From Chloranthus sessilifolius (lineage: Eukaryota > Streptophyta > Magnoliopsida > Chloranthales > Chloranthaceae), in contig CM037585.1 of NCBI GenBank assembly GCA_021018995.1, forward strand, positions 125,578,831 through 125,642,830: a DNA stretch of 64,000 bases. Direction: 5' to 3'. Position 1 is the stretch's first letter, and every line of letters begins with the position of its first letter. Position numbers and translations under genes: made by a program. The notes beneath the pieces were generated by a model, which was not told the DNA's origin, made no database searches, and worked only from the letters and a program-made list of their open reading frames with translations. Shown piece after piece: positions 21,457-35,300 of this stretch.

Positions 21457-24400
21457 ACTTTTCCTTCCCTCTCTACTGTACAATTTCCCCCACTACTATC
21501 GAACATCATCAGGAAATGAAGGGTGCACAAGTTTTACACACAATGTTGAGAAACAATTGATATTTTTTTATAAATAAGATAAAATATTGCATTGACCGAT
21601 GTGCTATTGCTTGGGCCAATCTGATATCATATCGACTATATTAAAAAAAAAGTGGCCTATCCGATATTGCCACAACTGATGTGATATCAGATCGCCCACT
21701 CTTTAAGAAAAAAGAAACTATGGATTTCTCCCATAGTTCTACAAATGCATTAGGTCCCTCCCTATTGCATTTGTGGGCATTTTGGTCATTCGGGGGTGGT
21801 TTGACTCAGAGCCGGCTTCTGTTGCAAAAGCTAAATATAGGTCCTCTGCTACAAAAGGTGAAGCTATCAAGTTCGAAAGTGAAAATTTCCCATCATTTTA
21901 AACATATTTGGCTTTTCTACTCCTTCGTTCTACTGATTCTATGTTCCCTATGGAACCTCTTACTTTGTCCAGGATCTACGTCCTAACAGACATAAATTTG
22001 ATGATCGCTCAAATGAATGCATTTTTGTGGGTTACTCGAGTGTTTCTAAGGGACATCGATGCTATGATCCCAAGGCTGACGATTCTTTACTTTGATGGAT
22101 CTGACCTTTGAGCATGTCCCCTATTTTTCTCTTCTTCAGTCTGAGTCTACTCTTAGGCCTGAACCTGTCACTCTTGCTTCTCTTATTCCTTAACCTATAG
22201 GAACTGCTTCCTCCTCATCTCCTCCTACTGCTACTATTTAACCTCCATTGCCACAGCCTGTTCATACTTCTTCACTTATTCAGCCTGTCTAACAGCAACC
22301 TAGTGGTACTCCTTTACGGATTAGGCCTCATTGACAGCAGCAGCAGCAGCAACAGTATCGTATGTATGTTCACAGACATGAGCATGGGACATCTTCTATC
22401 AGGCCTCTCCTGTGTCCTTTGTGTAGATCCAGCTCCCACACCAGTTGATATTCTGATATTGGCTTGTCTATTGCACTTCGCAAAAGGGGTTCATTAATGT
22501 GTTACTCCTTACTCTCTTGCCAAGTATGCTTGTTTTTGTTTCTTCTTCCTATAGGGCTTTCCTTTCTGTCTTAGACACCAATAGTATACTCCTTATTGTT
22601 CATGTTGCACTGTCTCATCCTCCTAGAAAGCTGGAGGAGATGAATGCCCATGAGAGTAATCATACTTGAGACATGGTTCCCTAACTTCAAGTAAGAAAAT
22701 TCTGAGATGTAAGAAGGAATTTGGAGTGAAGCATAATCCTGGTGGCAGTGTTGCACGCTATAAGGCTCATTTGGATGCTTGTGGCTTCACACAAACTTAT
22801 GGTGTTGACTACCATGCCACCTTTGTTCCTGTGGCTAAGCTGACTTCTATCCAGCTAATCAGAATTCCGCCTCTTTAATAGTTAGATGTGAAGAATGCAT
22901 TTCTTCATGGGATCTGATAGAGGGGATTTATATGGATCCTCCACCTGGCTTCCTGCTTCAGCGGGAGACATGGAAAAGTTGTAGACTTTGGAAATCTATT
23001 TATGGTTTGATGTAATCACCCAGAGCATGGCTTCATCGCTTCAGTGGTGTGGTTACTGGCTAGGGATTTCAGAGGAGTTACTTTGATCACACTCTTTATT
23101 CATTTGTGTCCTACTGGCCATCCAATTTTTCTTGTTTATGTCGTTGTTATCATCCTCGCATGAGATGACTCTTCATCTCTTATGCAAAAAAAGAACTAGG
23201 TCATATTTTTGAAATGAAATATTTGGGCAGTTTAAAGTATTTTTTGGGATTAGAGATTGCTCGTTTTAGAAAAGGGATCTTTATCTCTCAGAGAAAGTAC
23301 GCTATTGATTTTCTCAGTGATACGAGTATGCTTGGGTGTAAACCAACTACAACCCCTATGGACTTGCCCCTCATGAATATAAGTGATTGGTGGGTCGCTT
23401 GATTTATCTTACTCTTTCCCGACAAGATATTATTACTTTTGTTGTCTGCTTGGTCAACCTCGTACTCCTCATCTTGCAGCAATTCTTCGTTTTCTTTAGT
23501 ATATCAAGTCTAGCCCCAATTGTGGACTGTTATATCAATCACATGATCACTTGGTCATTTCTGGATATGCGAATGACAATTGGCTCACCTGGCCACCGAA
23601 CGTCGCTCTACATTCGGGTACTACATTTTTCTTGGAGATAATCTTGCATGGTAGAAGAGTAAAAAGCAACCAATTGTTTCTAAATCTAGCGCTGAAGCCG
23701 AGTAGAGCTATTGCTTATGACACTTGTGAGATCGTATGGCTTCTCTCACTTCTATCGGAATTGGGATTTTCTATCTCTACACTGTGATAATAAAGCTGTG
23801 GAGAAGATTGCATCTGATTCAGTGCTACATAAGCGAACCAAGCATATTGAAGTTGATGTGCCTTTTGTCTACGAAAAAGTGTGGGATGGTTCAATAGAGC
23901 TTATCGATGTTTCTTCATCTCAGCAGCTTGCCAATGTTCTTACAAAAGCTGTTGGGCCTGATCTTCTTCAGGATATTACTGTCAAGATGGGCATGTTTGA
24001 TGTTCATGCTCCAACTTGAGAGGGAGCCTTGGAGTGTGCTTTATATGGTTATACAAGGCAGGTAGTTTTATTGGGTATGTATATGTATTTCTTCTCTCTT
24101 AACATAAAAGCTAGTAAGGACTCCGACCTCAACTAAGATATTATCTCTCTTTCTCTTCCTTGTCCTCCCCCTCTAAAGCTTAATCCTACATCTAAATCTA
24201 CCACATTAACTTACCACATCAAACCCTAATCTGTATCAAACATCTATTTTACTGAGGAAATTAAGCATCTAAGCGATTAGATACTCAAGCACTACACTGA
24301 GAATAAAAAAAAGACAGCAATGGCTGCAGTCACTCTTGGGAAGAAAGAATCAGAGGATTTGTGAAGAGAAAATGATGTATAAAGGAACTTTGTCGCAGGA

Positions 24401-26363
24401 AGTAATTAATCGTATAAGAGGCAGATTGAAAAAAGTTGAACTCAGACTCTATGAGAATGAATCTGAATTTATTTTCTGTAAGTATGAGATCACAAGTGAG
24501 AAGGAAATTGCATTCTCAAAATGTCAATGGAGTAGGCAAATGTAGAAGAAACAGAGACCACAATGGAGACATGATTGCTTGTTTCATGGAACCAGCAGCT
24601 TCATATGATATCACAGTGGCCAAGAATAGTAGCAGCTATTTGAGTTGCTGAAGATCTTCAAGATTCTAATATTTGTGTGGAGTCTGATTCATTACTTGTT
24701 GTACAAGGAATTCTAAAGAGAGTTGGCATTCCTGGGAAGAAATAAGATGGTAATAACATACATTAGGAGAAGAATCCAATTTTTCAACAATAGCGATTAC
24801 TCACACACAAAGGGAAGCGAATAAATGTACGGAATTATTCGTTGTGATAGGCTTAAAGAAGAATATTGTTGTACGGAGGGAGATCCTAGACAATCATCAT
24901 CATCTTCTCAGCCTTATCCCATCCATTTGAGGCCGGCTTTGTGAGTCCAATTTCTCCACTCGTTTCTGGTCAACACTAACCTCTTAGTAACTTTGCAATC
25001 CATCACGTCCCTTCTCACTGCTTCTCTCGAGGTCTTCACCGGTCTTCCTCTTCTCCTACTTCTTTGAGCTTGTAGCAGCTCAACCCTTCGTACATGATCT
25101 TTTTCTGGCCTCCGATGAACATGGCCAAACCATCTCAAGCGACATTCTGTAATTTTTTTCCCTTTATAGGTGCCACTCTCCAATTTCTTCTTTTGAACTT
25201 GTTTTGAATTTTATCCTTTCTTATGACTCCACACAACAATATTAACATACGCATCTCGACCACATTCTTCTATCTTCTAGCGGCTCTTTCATAGCTCAAC
25301 ATTCTTCACTATATATTATGGCAAGTCTAACTGCCGTCTTATAAAATCATCCCTTTAATCTAAATGGAATTCTTGGATCGTATAATACTCCAAAATTTTC
25401 ATCCAACCAGCCTTAATCTTTGAGATGTCCTCTTCAAATCAAACATCTGATTGTAAAGTAGAGCCTAAATAGCGAATCTATGACAATGTGACAGTAGATG
25501 ATTTTCTATTTTAAATAAATCCTCCTCTAGGCTGTCATCATGTTCACAAAATTTCAATCCATGTATTATGTCTTTGTTCTATTAAGTTTTAAACATCTTG
25601 ACTCAACATTTTTTTCAATAATTCTAACTTATCATTTACTTCTTTTCTTGTTTAGGAACTTAGTACCACATCATCCGCAAATAACAAGCACTATAGAATC
25701 TCTATGGTTAACGCATTCATGATCAAGGCAAATAAATAAGGGCCCAAGGCAGATCCTTAACGCAGCCCAACTCCGACAAGGAACTCACTTGTCTCTCCAC
25801 AAATTGTTCTTACACTAGTTACCACCCTTTCATACATGTTCTCAATACATAGGTTTGAGATGCATTTCCTCCTCAGTGTCCACCAGATAATCTGTCTCAA
25901 CATTATCATAAGCCTTCTCCAAATCAATAAAAACCATATGCATGCTCTTCCTTCTCACTTTGAACTTCTTTATAAGTTGCCTATATAGGAAAAAAACTTC
26001 ACTTGTTGATTTTCCCGGCATAAATCCAAACTGGTTGGGTGATACACTTGATTCTTGTCTTAGTCATTGTTCTACTATTATCCTAGAGTTTCATATTTTG
26101 CCTCATAAGTTTAATGCCTGGATACAAGATGCAAACATCGTATATTATGTTCTTCATGACCAATCAGTCAGTTGTACAAATGGACGTAATTTGACTATTT
26201 ACTTAATAACAGGGAGGGGACCCTCACAACCCATGCTTGCCTAGCATGTAAGCACATGCAGAGAGAGAGAGACAGCTAGAGTCTTTATCTCTCTCCGTGG
26301 ATGACGTATGATGACCATCTTTCGGTTAACAAAATCCAAGATTGTTGTGAGGATCATTACCAT

Positions 26364-26394
<31 letters not shown>

Positions 26395-29300
26395 GTTTTG
26401 TCCAAAAATGCAACTTTTTATTAGCATCAATAGGGGCATCTTGGAGTGTTTAGTCTACTACAAAACAATAGGAAGAAATAACTAAATCTTAATAACTCTA
26501 TAGTTGGTGTGTCCATAGTTTTATCATTAAGCTGGTATGTGTGTTAATCTCCATCTGTGTAAGTGGGTGTGTTAGTGTTAGGATGTGTGTCAATAATGCT
26601 TTGTAAATGATATAAATACTAATGAGGAAAGGGTATGAGTACATCTAACTCATAACCCTAATTTCCTCTTCTTCCCTCTCTTCTCTAACCCTAATCATCT
26701 CAAACCCTATAATCGCCATCCCTATTTCTAACTTGAAGCAGAGCAGGTCTAATTAGGACTACCTGTGTTGCTGATGTCACCTAGCAAGCATTGACACCAG
26801 TGGTCAAATTGTTGACCATAAAATCCACTTTTCTTACATGGTTATGATCGTTTCTTCATGCGGAATACCTTTTCCTCTTGGGTCGCAATGTTTTGAAGCC
26901 TCTTTCACACTATTTAAGAGATTGTTTGAGGGAAATAGGTTTCATGGTTTTCTGGACACTGGAGCTCTATGACTGAGATAAAAAATGGGATCGAAACTAG
27001 TTGGGTTCTGATCGATTTTTCCAGCCGCATTCATCCATACCAAAGAGAAACATATTTGAGGGCATTTGATGTCCTGATTGTCAATTTCCATGAAAACCTC
27101 ATAATCTCGCCCGAAACACCTTTTTTTGGGGTTTTAGGATTCTGTGTTGTACAAAGATCTTGTCTATCTGGACCATCTGGTATGTATGCATCATTTATTC
27201 AATAAGAATCATTTGGTTGCGTTCTTGTGTGATTCCGTGATGTAATGATTGAGTTATGATATTTTTTTGTGATTGTATGTCATAAATAATGGATGTCATC
27301 ATGTGCTCTGTGAACTTGGTTTGATGCTGAGGTGTTTAGGAGTATCACAGTTGGTTTTATAAATATTTCTGACGTTGCAGTGTGACTATTCCTGCTGTGT
27401 AGCAATGTATCCCCTACGTTGTGTGGTGGAATCACTGGTGTGGACTATGATTTTCATTAATGGAGGACATCAAGATGAATGTTAATGTTGGTAGTGGTGG
27501 AAATCAAAGGCTGCGGATCACTATGGTTAAATTTGATGGAACTAATTACTTAGCCTAGTCTCGGTCGGCAGATATTATTCCTTGGTTCAAGACGGAAGTT
27601 AGGATATGTAGATGGTAGCAATCTGAACCAGCTCCTACAGATGGAAAGTATCTTTATTGTCGATGTGATAGTATGACAGTGATAACTTAGTTGCTGCATT
27701 CCACGCAACCATCTATCAGAAGGTCATTTATACGTGCAACTTCGGCCATAGAGTTGCAGCTTGCCATCAGTGAAGCATATTAACAGAAGCATGATTACAG
27801 TAAGGTATCTAGCCTTATTGATAAAATAACTTAAGCTCGACAGGGGTTCATTGCTAATTATTAAACTTAGCTATGAGCTAAGTGGGATGAGTTGCGCCAC
27901 TACCAAGGAAAGTGTACATGTGATTCGTGTGCTGTAGGACCCAGTGCACTGAGTGGATGAGACTCCAGGGGGAGGAGATTGATAAGAAGAAGATTTTTTA
28001 TCTTCTTCGTGGTGTCAATCCAGAAACACTATGCTTTGCTTATACTCTAGCTACCGATAGGGATAAGCTTGATCCTAATGCGGTACGATGCATACTTATT
28101 GGTTACCCAACAACTCAGAAGGGATACAAGTGCTACGACCCTTCCTCTGGTCAGGTCTTTGTCACCATGGATGTTTCCTTTGAGTCCACTTCTTTTTACT
28201 TCTCCAGTGTCCAATAACATTTTTAAGCAACAAACTCACAAATTGACAAGAGTAAAAGAAAATTATCCAACTTCATCAGTCAGAACATTCCAAACGGCCC
28301 ATTGAAATTTCAAAAAACGTCAGCAAATTTTCGAAAATTTCTACAAATCACCTAAATGCGCGAAATTTCGCCAACTTTTTTTATGGACCCTCATTTCAGC
28401 GAAATAGAGAAATTTGTGACTATAGTTGTGGGTTCCAGTGGGTTAGGATGGTTGGTGTAAGGTTAAGGAGGTGTTTGGTATTTGTGCTAGATTTAGGATT
28501 AGGGATGGTAATCCGGTCAAGTTTTTGGAGGATCTTTACATAAGAGAGTCACCTCTTTGTATTGAGTTTGGGAATTTTTATACAATATCGTAACAAAGGG
28601 TGTGCTGATTAGCAATGCCCTTGGGAGGGTGGGGGAAAAGTGGTGGAAAGGTATACGCTTTGCTTTGAAAAATGTACGAGTTTGATTGACTTTATCGGTA
28701 AGTAGAGGGTTTTTGTGTCACGTTGTCTAGAATGGATCACCGAGTTTGGCTAGGGAGTCGAGTGGTGGCTTATTTATTACAACATTTTATTCTTTTCTTT
28801 GTCCACAACCTCTTATGGAGGGCCATTGGACGTAGGCATCGGAGTTTCTTTTTCCACTGAAAGTTCTTATATTTTGTTAGAAGATGATTTGGTATAAAGT
28901 TCTTACGCCCAATCTTCAAATTATGGTTTTCTTAATAGAAGATGGTGGGGACTAACAGAAAATCCCATCATGCATTGCAAGGCAAAATATGTGATGTGGC
29001 AATAATTAGTATATTTGAAGTGGCTTGATTCTTCCTGACAACTTATGCCAAGCTACTTGCGAGATGGGATATGGCCAAATTATGACAAGAGGTGTGATGT
29101 CCTTTGGAAATTGGTGCTGATTACACTAGTGTGGGTAATATGGACTGAAAGGAGGAGTGAGTGGAGAGGACTGGTGGATATCATAAAAGCAAGGATTATT
29201 CGATGAGCATTAGTTTACAAAAGTTATTCTTCGTTTGATGGAATGACATGAGAAGAAAGTGGATGGAAGGAATCTCGTGGATATGTGAAGGAATTGAGTT

Positions 29301-32300
29301 CAATGGATTCTCGATTGCAATCTGGGACTATGTGGTCTAGGAGGACTAGCTAGAGTCTATGAAGGAGCCACTAACAAAGTTTTCTGCAAACCAGCTGAAT
29401 GGGGTGATTCCATGGAGGCAAAAGCTTTTCTAGAAGTACTTTAATTACATCAATCTCTACGCGATTATATGATCATCACTGAAACTGAAGCTGATAATGT
29501 AATGAGATGGCCTAAGAAAGGGATGTGTATCCACGACAGTTATCAAATGCTTTTGAGAGATGTGCGATCTTAGCTCTTCGAAAGCTATTGAATATAGCCA
29601 TGTGCTTACAGAGGCAAATGGTGAAGCAAACACACTTGCAAAAGGAGGAGAGAGGGAGCAGGGGAGAGGAGGGTATCCATGGACACACTCATGTTAGAAG
29701 ATTCTTTAACCATGGACTGACGTTATTTAGCATGAATTATTTAAGATGTTTATGTAATTTCAAGACCAAATGTAAACTTCTTCAGTACTCCTTCAGTCAG
29801 GGAGATTCCCAAACAATTATCCTTTCATATTTTAATGTTTTTAATTTAAAAAAAAATGCTTCTACCACTCTTTTTGTGTTCTTTAGTATGTATGCGAGCA
29901 TGAAACAATTGGTAATTTGAACAGAGGCAATGCATTGGCGAGACAGACTGTAATCGCGTCTCTTATATTTTCTCTTCTTTTTTTTTCTCCATTAGAAATG
30001 TCCTACATGAGTAGCTGCAAAGTTTTGCATGCTTACTTAAGCATCTTCTTCGTAAGAATTTTTGTTGATGACAAAATAAAAGCATATGCGGATATTGACT
30101 CATCTTGTATTTCTCCTGGTTCAAAGGATTAAAAACTCAGTATACGATGTAGATTAGCCCTCGAAAGGCTGAGTTGACTTGCCTTGATACGAATTAACCA
30201 ACTAATGCTTTTTTTAAAAAGGAGATCGACTCTCCTCATTGGCATCATAAGGTTATTAAACTTAAGGACTTTTTAGCCCATTGAATCTTGTTAAAAGATG
30301 GCTTCCATGGATGTCAAGGTCCTTGAATTCGTGATAGAACTTTTGTCAAGATTTAGTCGCTAAAACGTGCTTCATCACTTTGATAACCTTTTGATGCCTG
30401 TGGGCCTCATTAATACTTTTTAAAAATACATTAAGACAAGGTTGGGTACAAAAATATTATAACTTGCATACTCCACATGGATAACCCCAAAACAATGTGA
30501 TTATATTTGTAATCAAATTTGCATGGTAAACCCCTTTGACAGGCATCACCCTTTCCACCAAGACGACATAGTAGACATCCTCATATGGTTAACATCCATC
30601 CTGCCTTTTAACTTTGTACATTGATGACAGCCATGTACAGAGGGCACCTTTTCCTTCCCTATCCCAACTTGAAATACCCAAATAGTAGAAACCAAAGGAG
30701 AAAGTCATTATTGGTTACTATCACTTGCACAGTTCCAAGCCATAGATGCAGCTAAAGTGGCTCGCCGATAGGGGTGACTCAAGATCATTCAACCTGTTCC
30801 TTTCAATTTCAGTTGACTCCCAAATCACTTAGATGTTTCAGTTGAGTCTGAAATGATTTAAATATTTACACTCCTATTCTTTAATAACTGATTTGACTCT
30901 ATCGGGTTGTATTAATCAGAAATAGTGATTATAGGGCTTGAGATGATTAGGGTTAGAGAAGAGGAAGAAGAGAAAACTAGGGTTATGAGTTAGATGTACT
31001 CATCCTTTTATCATTACTATTTATCATCTATAAAGTACTATTGACACACCCGCTAACAATAACACACCCACTTACATAGAAAGAGATTAACACAAAAACA
31101 TACCAACCTAATGATAAAACAAAGGACACAAGTCAATCATGCCCAGCTTGGAGGTGATGGCATACAACCTGTTCTTTCCAACTTCCTTCGTGGGTATGCC
31201 TGCAAGTTGGCATTCAGTGCTTACTTGTGTGTACAAAACTCCTTAGACTCAACCTTCTCTCTTATAAAGTCACAGTCAACTTCGATGTATTTAGTTCATT
31301 CATGGTATATGGTTTTCCCAAAATATGCAATGCAACTTCACCGTCTCCAAAGAGAATCATGAGAAGATTTATGTTAACTCCCAGGTAAATCTAGAATGAA
31401 CTGAAGCCACATACCCTCATGAGCTCCCTGGGATATAGCTCGATACTCCCTTCAGCACTTGAATTTAAGACATATTGCTTTTTACTTTTCTGGGTAACCA
31501 AGTTACCTCTTAGAAAGATACAATAACCAGAGGTGGATCTTTTATCACCCAGAGAACTACCTGTAGACATAAAAATATTGTCTTTTTCTTGAATAAATAT
31601 ACAGATATAGATCTGTATATGCATATTATTTGTGTCCTTGTTTTTGGATAAAATAAAAAATAAAATATATATAAAAAAAAGAGAAGATAAATAGAAACCC
31701 ACACAAGAAATCCTAAAAGATTTGTGATGCGGGAACTTACTAAATGCAATGGTAAAGCTGAGATTAAATTGGAATTAATTTAAACAATTAAAATGACAAT
31801 ATTTCTAGCCAAATTTTCAAAGAAAATAATAAGAAATTCAATTAAGTAATTTAATTCCGGTTTCCAATAACGTTACTTTTCGTATGCGTTCCCTATCAGA
31901 TCTAGAAGACTAGGGTTCTTACGAACGGCTAGATCACCGATAGTCTTAGGGCGTTGAACGAACTCACAAGCGGGTTCTCTCGATACCGTACAAAATAAAA
32001 GGCTAATCAATGATTTAACAAAGATAGGAAGGTTTGTTTTGGATTTTATGAGATAAATAGGCTAGATCTGGGATTTAATTGAGAAATAACTAAGTAGGGT
32101 AACGCTACTTACGCAAATCGTAGATCTAAAGAAGATAGAGATGAAAGAAGAGTTGGCCTCGCACCAAATCGCACGCGGGATCAAAGAATCGCTCTCCGTT
32201 TTGAGAGAATCACATCCTCACAAAAGTTTAGAACTCTCAAATTTGCAATAGGAATTTTAATTCACCAAAAACTAATAATAAAGTTATTTATAAGCCTTTA

Positions 32301-35300
32301 AATAGGCAAACCAAAACCCTAACACGAAATTAGAAGAGTCCTAATGCAAATAAAACACAAAATGGAAACTCTTGACCAAAAAAATAAACTTCAGTCAAAA
32401 TTTGTGCAATTGGTCGATCAATCGAGTCTGAGGGTTGATCGATTGACTAAGAAAATAATTAAATCGTCTGACGCCACAGATTTAAATCAATCGATCGAAA
32501 ATTCCTGCTCGATCGATAGACTGAGAAACATAATTGCGTGTCAGAATAATCGCCCACTGTCCACTCTCGATCGATCGATTGAGCACTTTTCAGTCCTCCG
32601 AATTTGAGCTGTTTTTCTTTCTCTCGCCTTTGACGTTCTTCCGCCTTCGTTAATCTGATGTCCCCATCAATTTGTGTCGCAGATATAGATATGTATTATA
32701 GACAAATAGTTTGTCTTTTTCTGATAAAGTCAATGTAAAAAGAGAAGTACACAAATTATTTGTCTTCTAAATCTTATATAATAAATGATTGGAGAATATA
32801 GAAGACACAAAAATGTGTCTTGTCTTACGGAAGATTAATCCTATCATTTCTTTTTCTCTTTCTCCCTATTTTCTCTCTTGTCTCTCCTTCTTTCCCTCTC
32901 CATCTCCTTTCTCTTTTCTTCTCCCAATTTTTTTCTCTCTATTATCCTTCTCTCTTCAATAGCCCACACAGGTCCTTTCTTTTCTCCTTCTTGTCTCTTT
33001 CTCTCTTGAAATATGGCCTAAGCAAGTCACCTACGTAGGCCATCTCCTCTTCTCTCCTAATTTCTCTCTCAATGTCTTGTACTCTTTTAAAATGGCTCAC
33101 GCAGCCACCTATGTGGGCTGTCTTCTTCGAACATGGGTCTTCTCTTTTCTCCGCTTAAGCAAATAACTACCTGCGTAGGTCAGATATCTCAAGAATATTC
33201 TTCTCTCAATCCGCGTGAAGACTAAGGCCCACACAACCCTCACAACCCTTGATTTTTGTGAAACTTTTGTGGAAACCGTAAGATTATAACTTACTGTAAC
33301 TGCTACCATAAATCTATATAAAGCATGTCCCTTCTCATTATTTGGATCTGAAAAATTCTTACGCGAGAGCCCTGCCGAAAACTTCTCCGGCTTAGATTCT
33401 CTTGCAAAAGACCTTAAGGTATCTCCAAGATTCTTTCTGTTCCCTCTTCTGTTCTCCTTTGACTTCTATTTAGAGTGTATGGGAGAGATAAGTCCATATG
33501 AGAATTCTGAATTCGGACAGTCTCCGATACGGAGGCATCTAGGATAAGAGCTACGACCCTTACCTAAATGTGGTACGCTTAGGATAAGAGTTACGACTCT
33601 TACCTAAGTATAATTTAGGGTTGTAATTTGGGATTATGCGTTACACCACGCACCCAATTCCTTGTGTACTTGGAGAAAATTAAGCTATGTGGGTACAACG
33701 CCTCGCTTAACTCTTAGTACGCTCGGATTGCAACCACGAATCTAAAGAATGATTCCGGACTTCGGCACTCAAAATACTCATCTACAACGAGTCATAACCA
33801 TGATATTTACCAGATCTAAATCATGCCCCAAAATTAGAGTTTCTCTCGCAATTCGGGTCATCACTCCCTCAAATGTAAGGTTTGGATCTCAACCTCGAGA
33901 TCGAAAATTCTTTGACGATGGTAAAATCGAATTCCTTGATATACAAATAATTGGGCCGTCCACGCCCTGTCAATGCTTACGTGGGTTGTCCCTACCCTGG
34001 TTGTGCCTGCATGGGCCGTCCCCGCCCTGACCGTCTTGGCCGTGCCTCCCCTAGCCCCATCTGCTCCTGGCCGTGCCTACCCTGGTCGTGTTTGCCCCTA
34101 GCCGTGCTTGCCTTGGTCGTCCCTGCTTAGGCTTTCGTTTATGCAGTCCTCACATGGGTTAAATATTTTAACGACAAATTCATTGGCTTTTAGTCAAACG
34201 GTCATAATACGAGATCGTAACGAAATCCTACAGTGAATTTATTACATGTTGACTGAATCTTGTGAGTTTGGTCAAATCCAACGATGGACTCATTGACTTT
34301 TGGTCAAACGATCATAATACGAGATCATAACGAGATCCAACAATGAATTTATTACATGTTGATCAAATCTTGTGATTTTTGTAGAATCCAATGGTAGATT
34401 TATTGACTTTTGATCAAACGATCATAATACGAGATCGTAACGAGATCCAACGGTGGATTTGTTACATGTTGGATAAATTTTATGATTTTAGTCAAATCCA
34501 ACGGTAGACTCGTTGGCTAATGGTGAAATCATCATAAAAATAACCTATGATGATCAAATCGTAAGGAATTTGATGATATCCGACTCGTGATTAGATACCC
34601 CATAAACAAAAGTGTTAATTCTTTGGATGACCAGACATCAGAAAATAGACTCGTTGTTTGAATTCGTCTTCCAGACAAGTATGAATTCATTATGAGACTC
34701 ATCCACGAATTCTTCATGCCCATATTTAACCATGCCTATCGACTGGATAGGTCTAACTTCTAGGGAAAGGGCTCTCTCTCGATGTTTTTTATTTCACATC
34801 TCCCGAGTCGCTGACAAAGAGAGCATACCTTGCGTCCATCTCGTACCGTGAAGACAAAGATGTTAATGAAGACTTAGACTTGGGATTTATTTTGTTTATT
34901 TCAGAGATGTAATTATTTTACTTTTCTTTAGTAGCTTTTAATCAAAGGTATTCAATTTTAATGTAATTAACAGGGAATCAATTGCGATACTCGGAAGAAA
35001 GTCCACCATTTTCAATAAAACCCTCTCCTAGGGAGGTGAAATTTGTTATGATTGATTTGTGTTGGATTTATATTCTACGCAAAATATTTGTTTACACTAA
35101 CAAAATCTGACATCCAAATGTATGTGGTTCTTATAGAGTAACCCTTTACCAGGACTCCCCTTCCACAAGTCGTTGGTGCATTCCGACATAGTAGAGAGGT
35201 TTCCCTTCTTCTCACTGATCCTATGGTTTTTCTCCAAGGCGTTACATCTGGCCTACAACCTAACATACCAATCTGCTTCAGACGGCGAAAGTATACTTCC

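Noticed and set aside
32820-33038. Hydrophobic, Ser/Leu/Phe-rich small protein
   Set aside because: Translation of a C/T-only tract; low-complexity.
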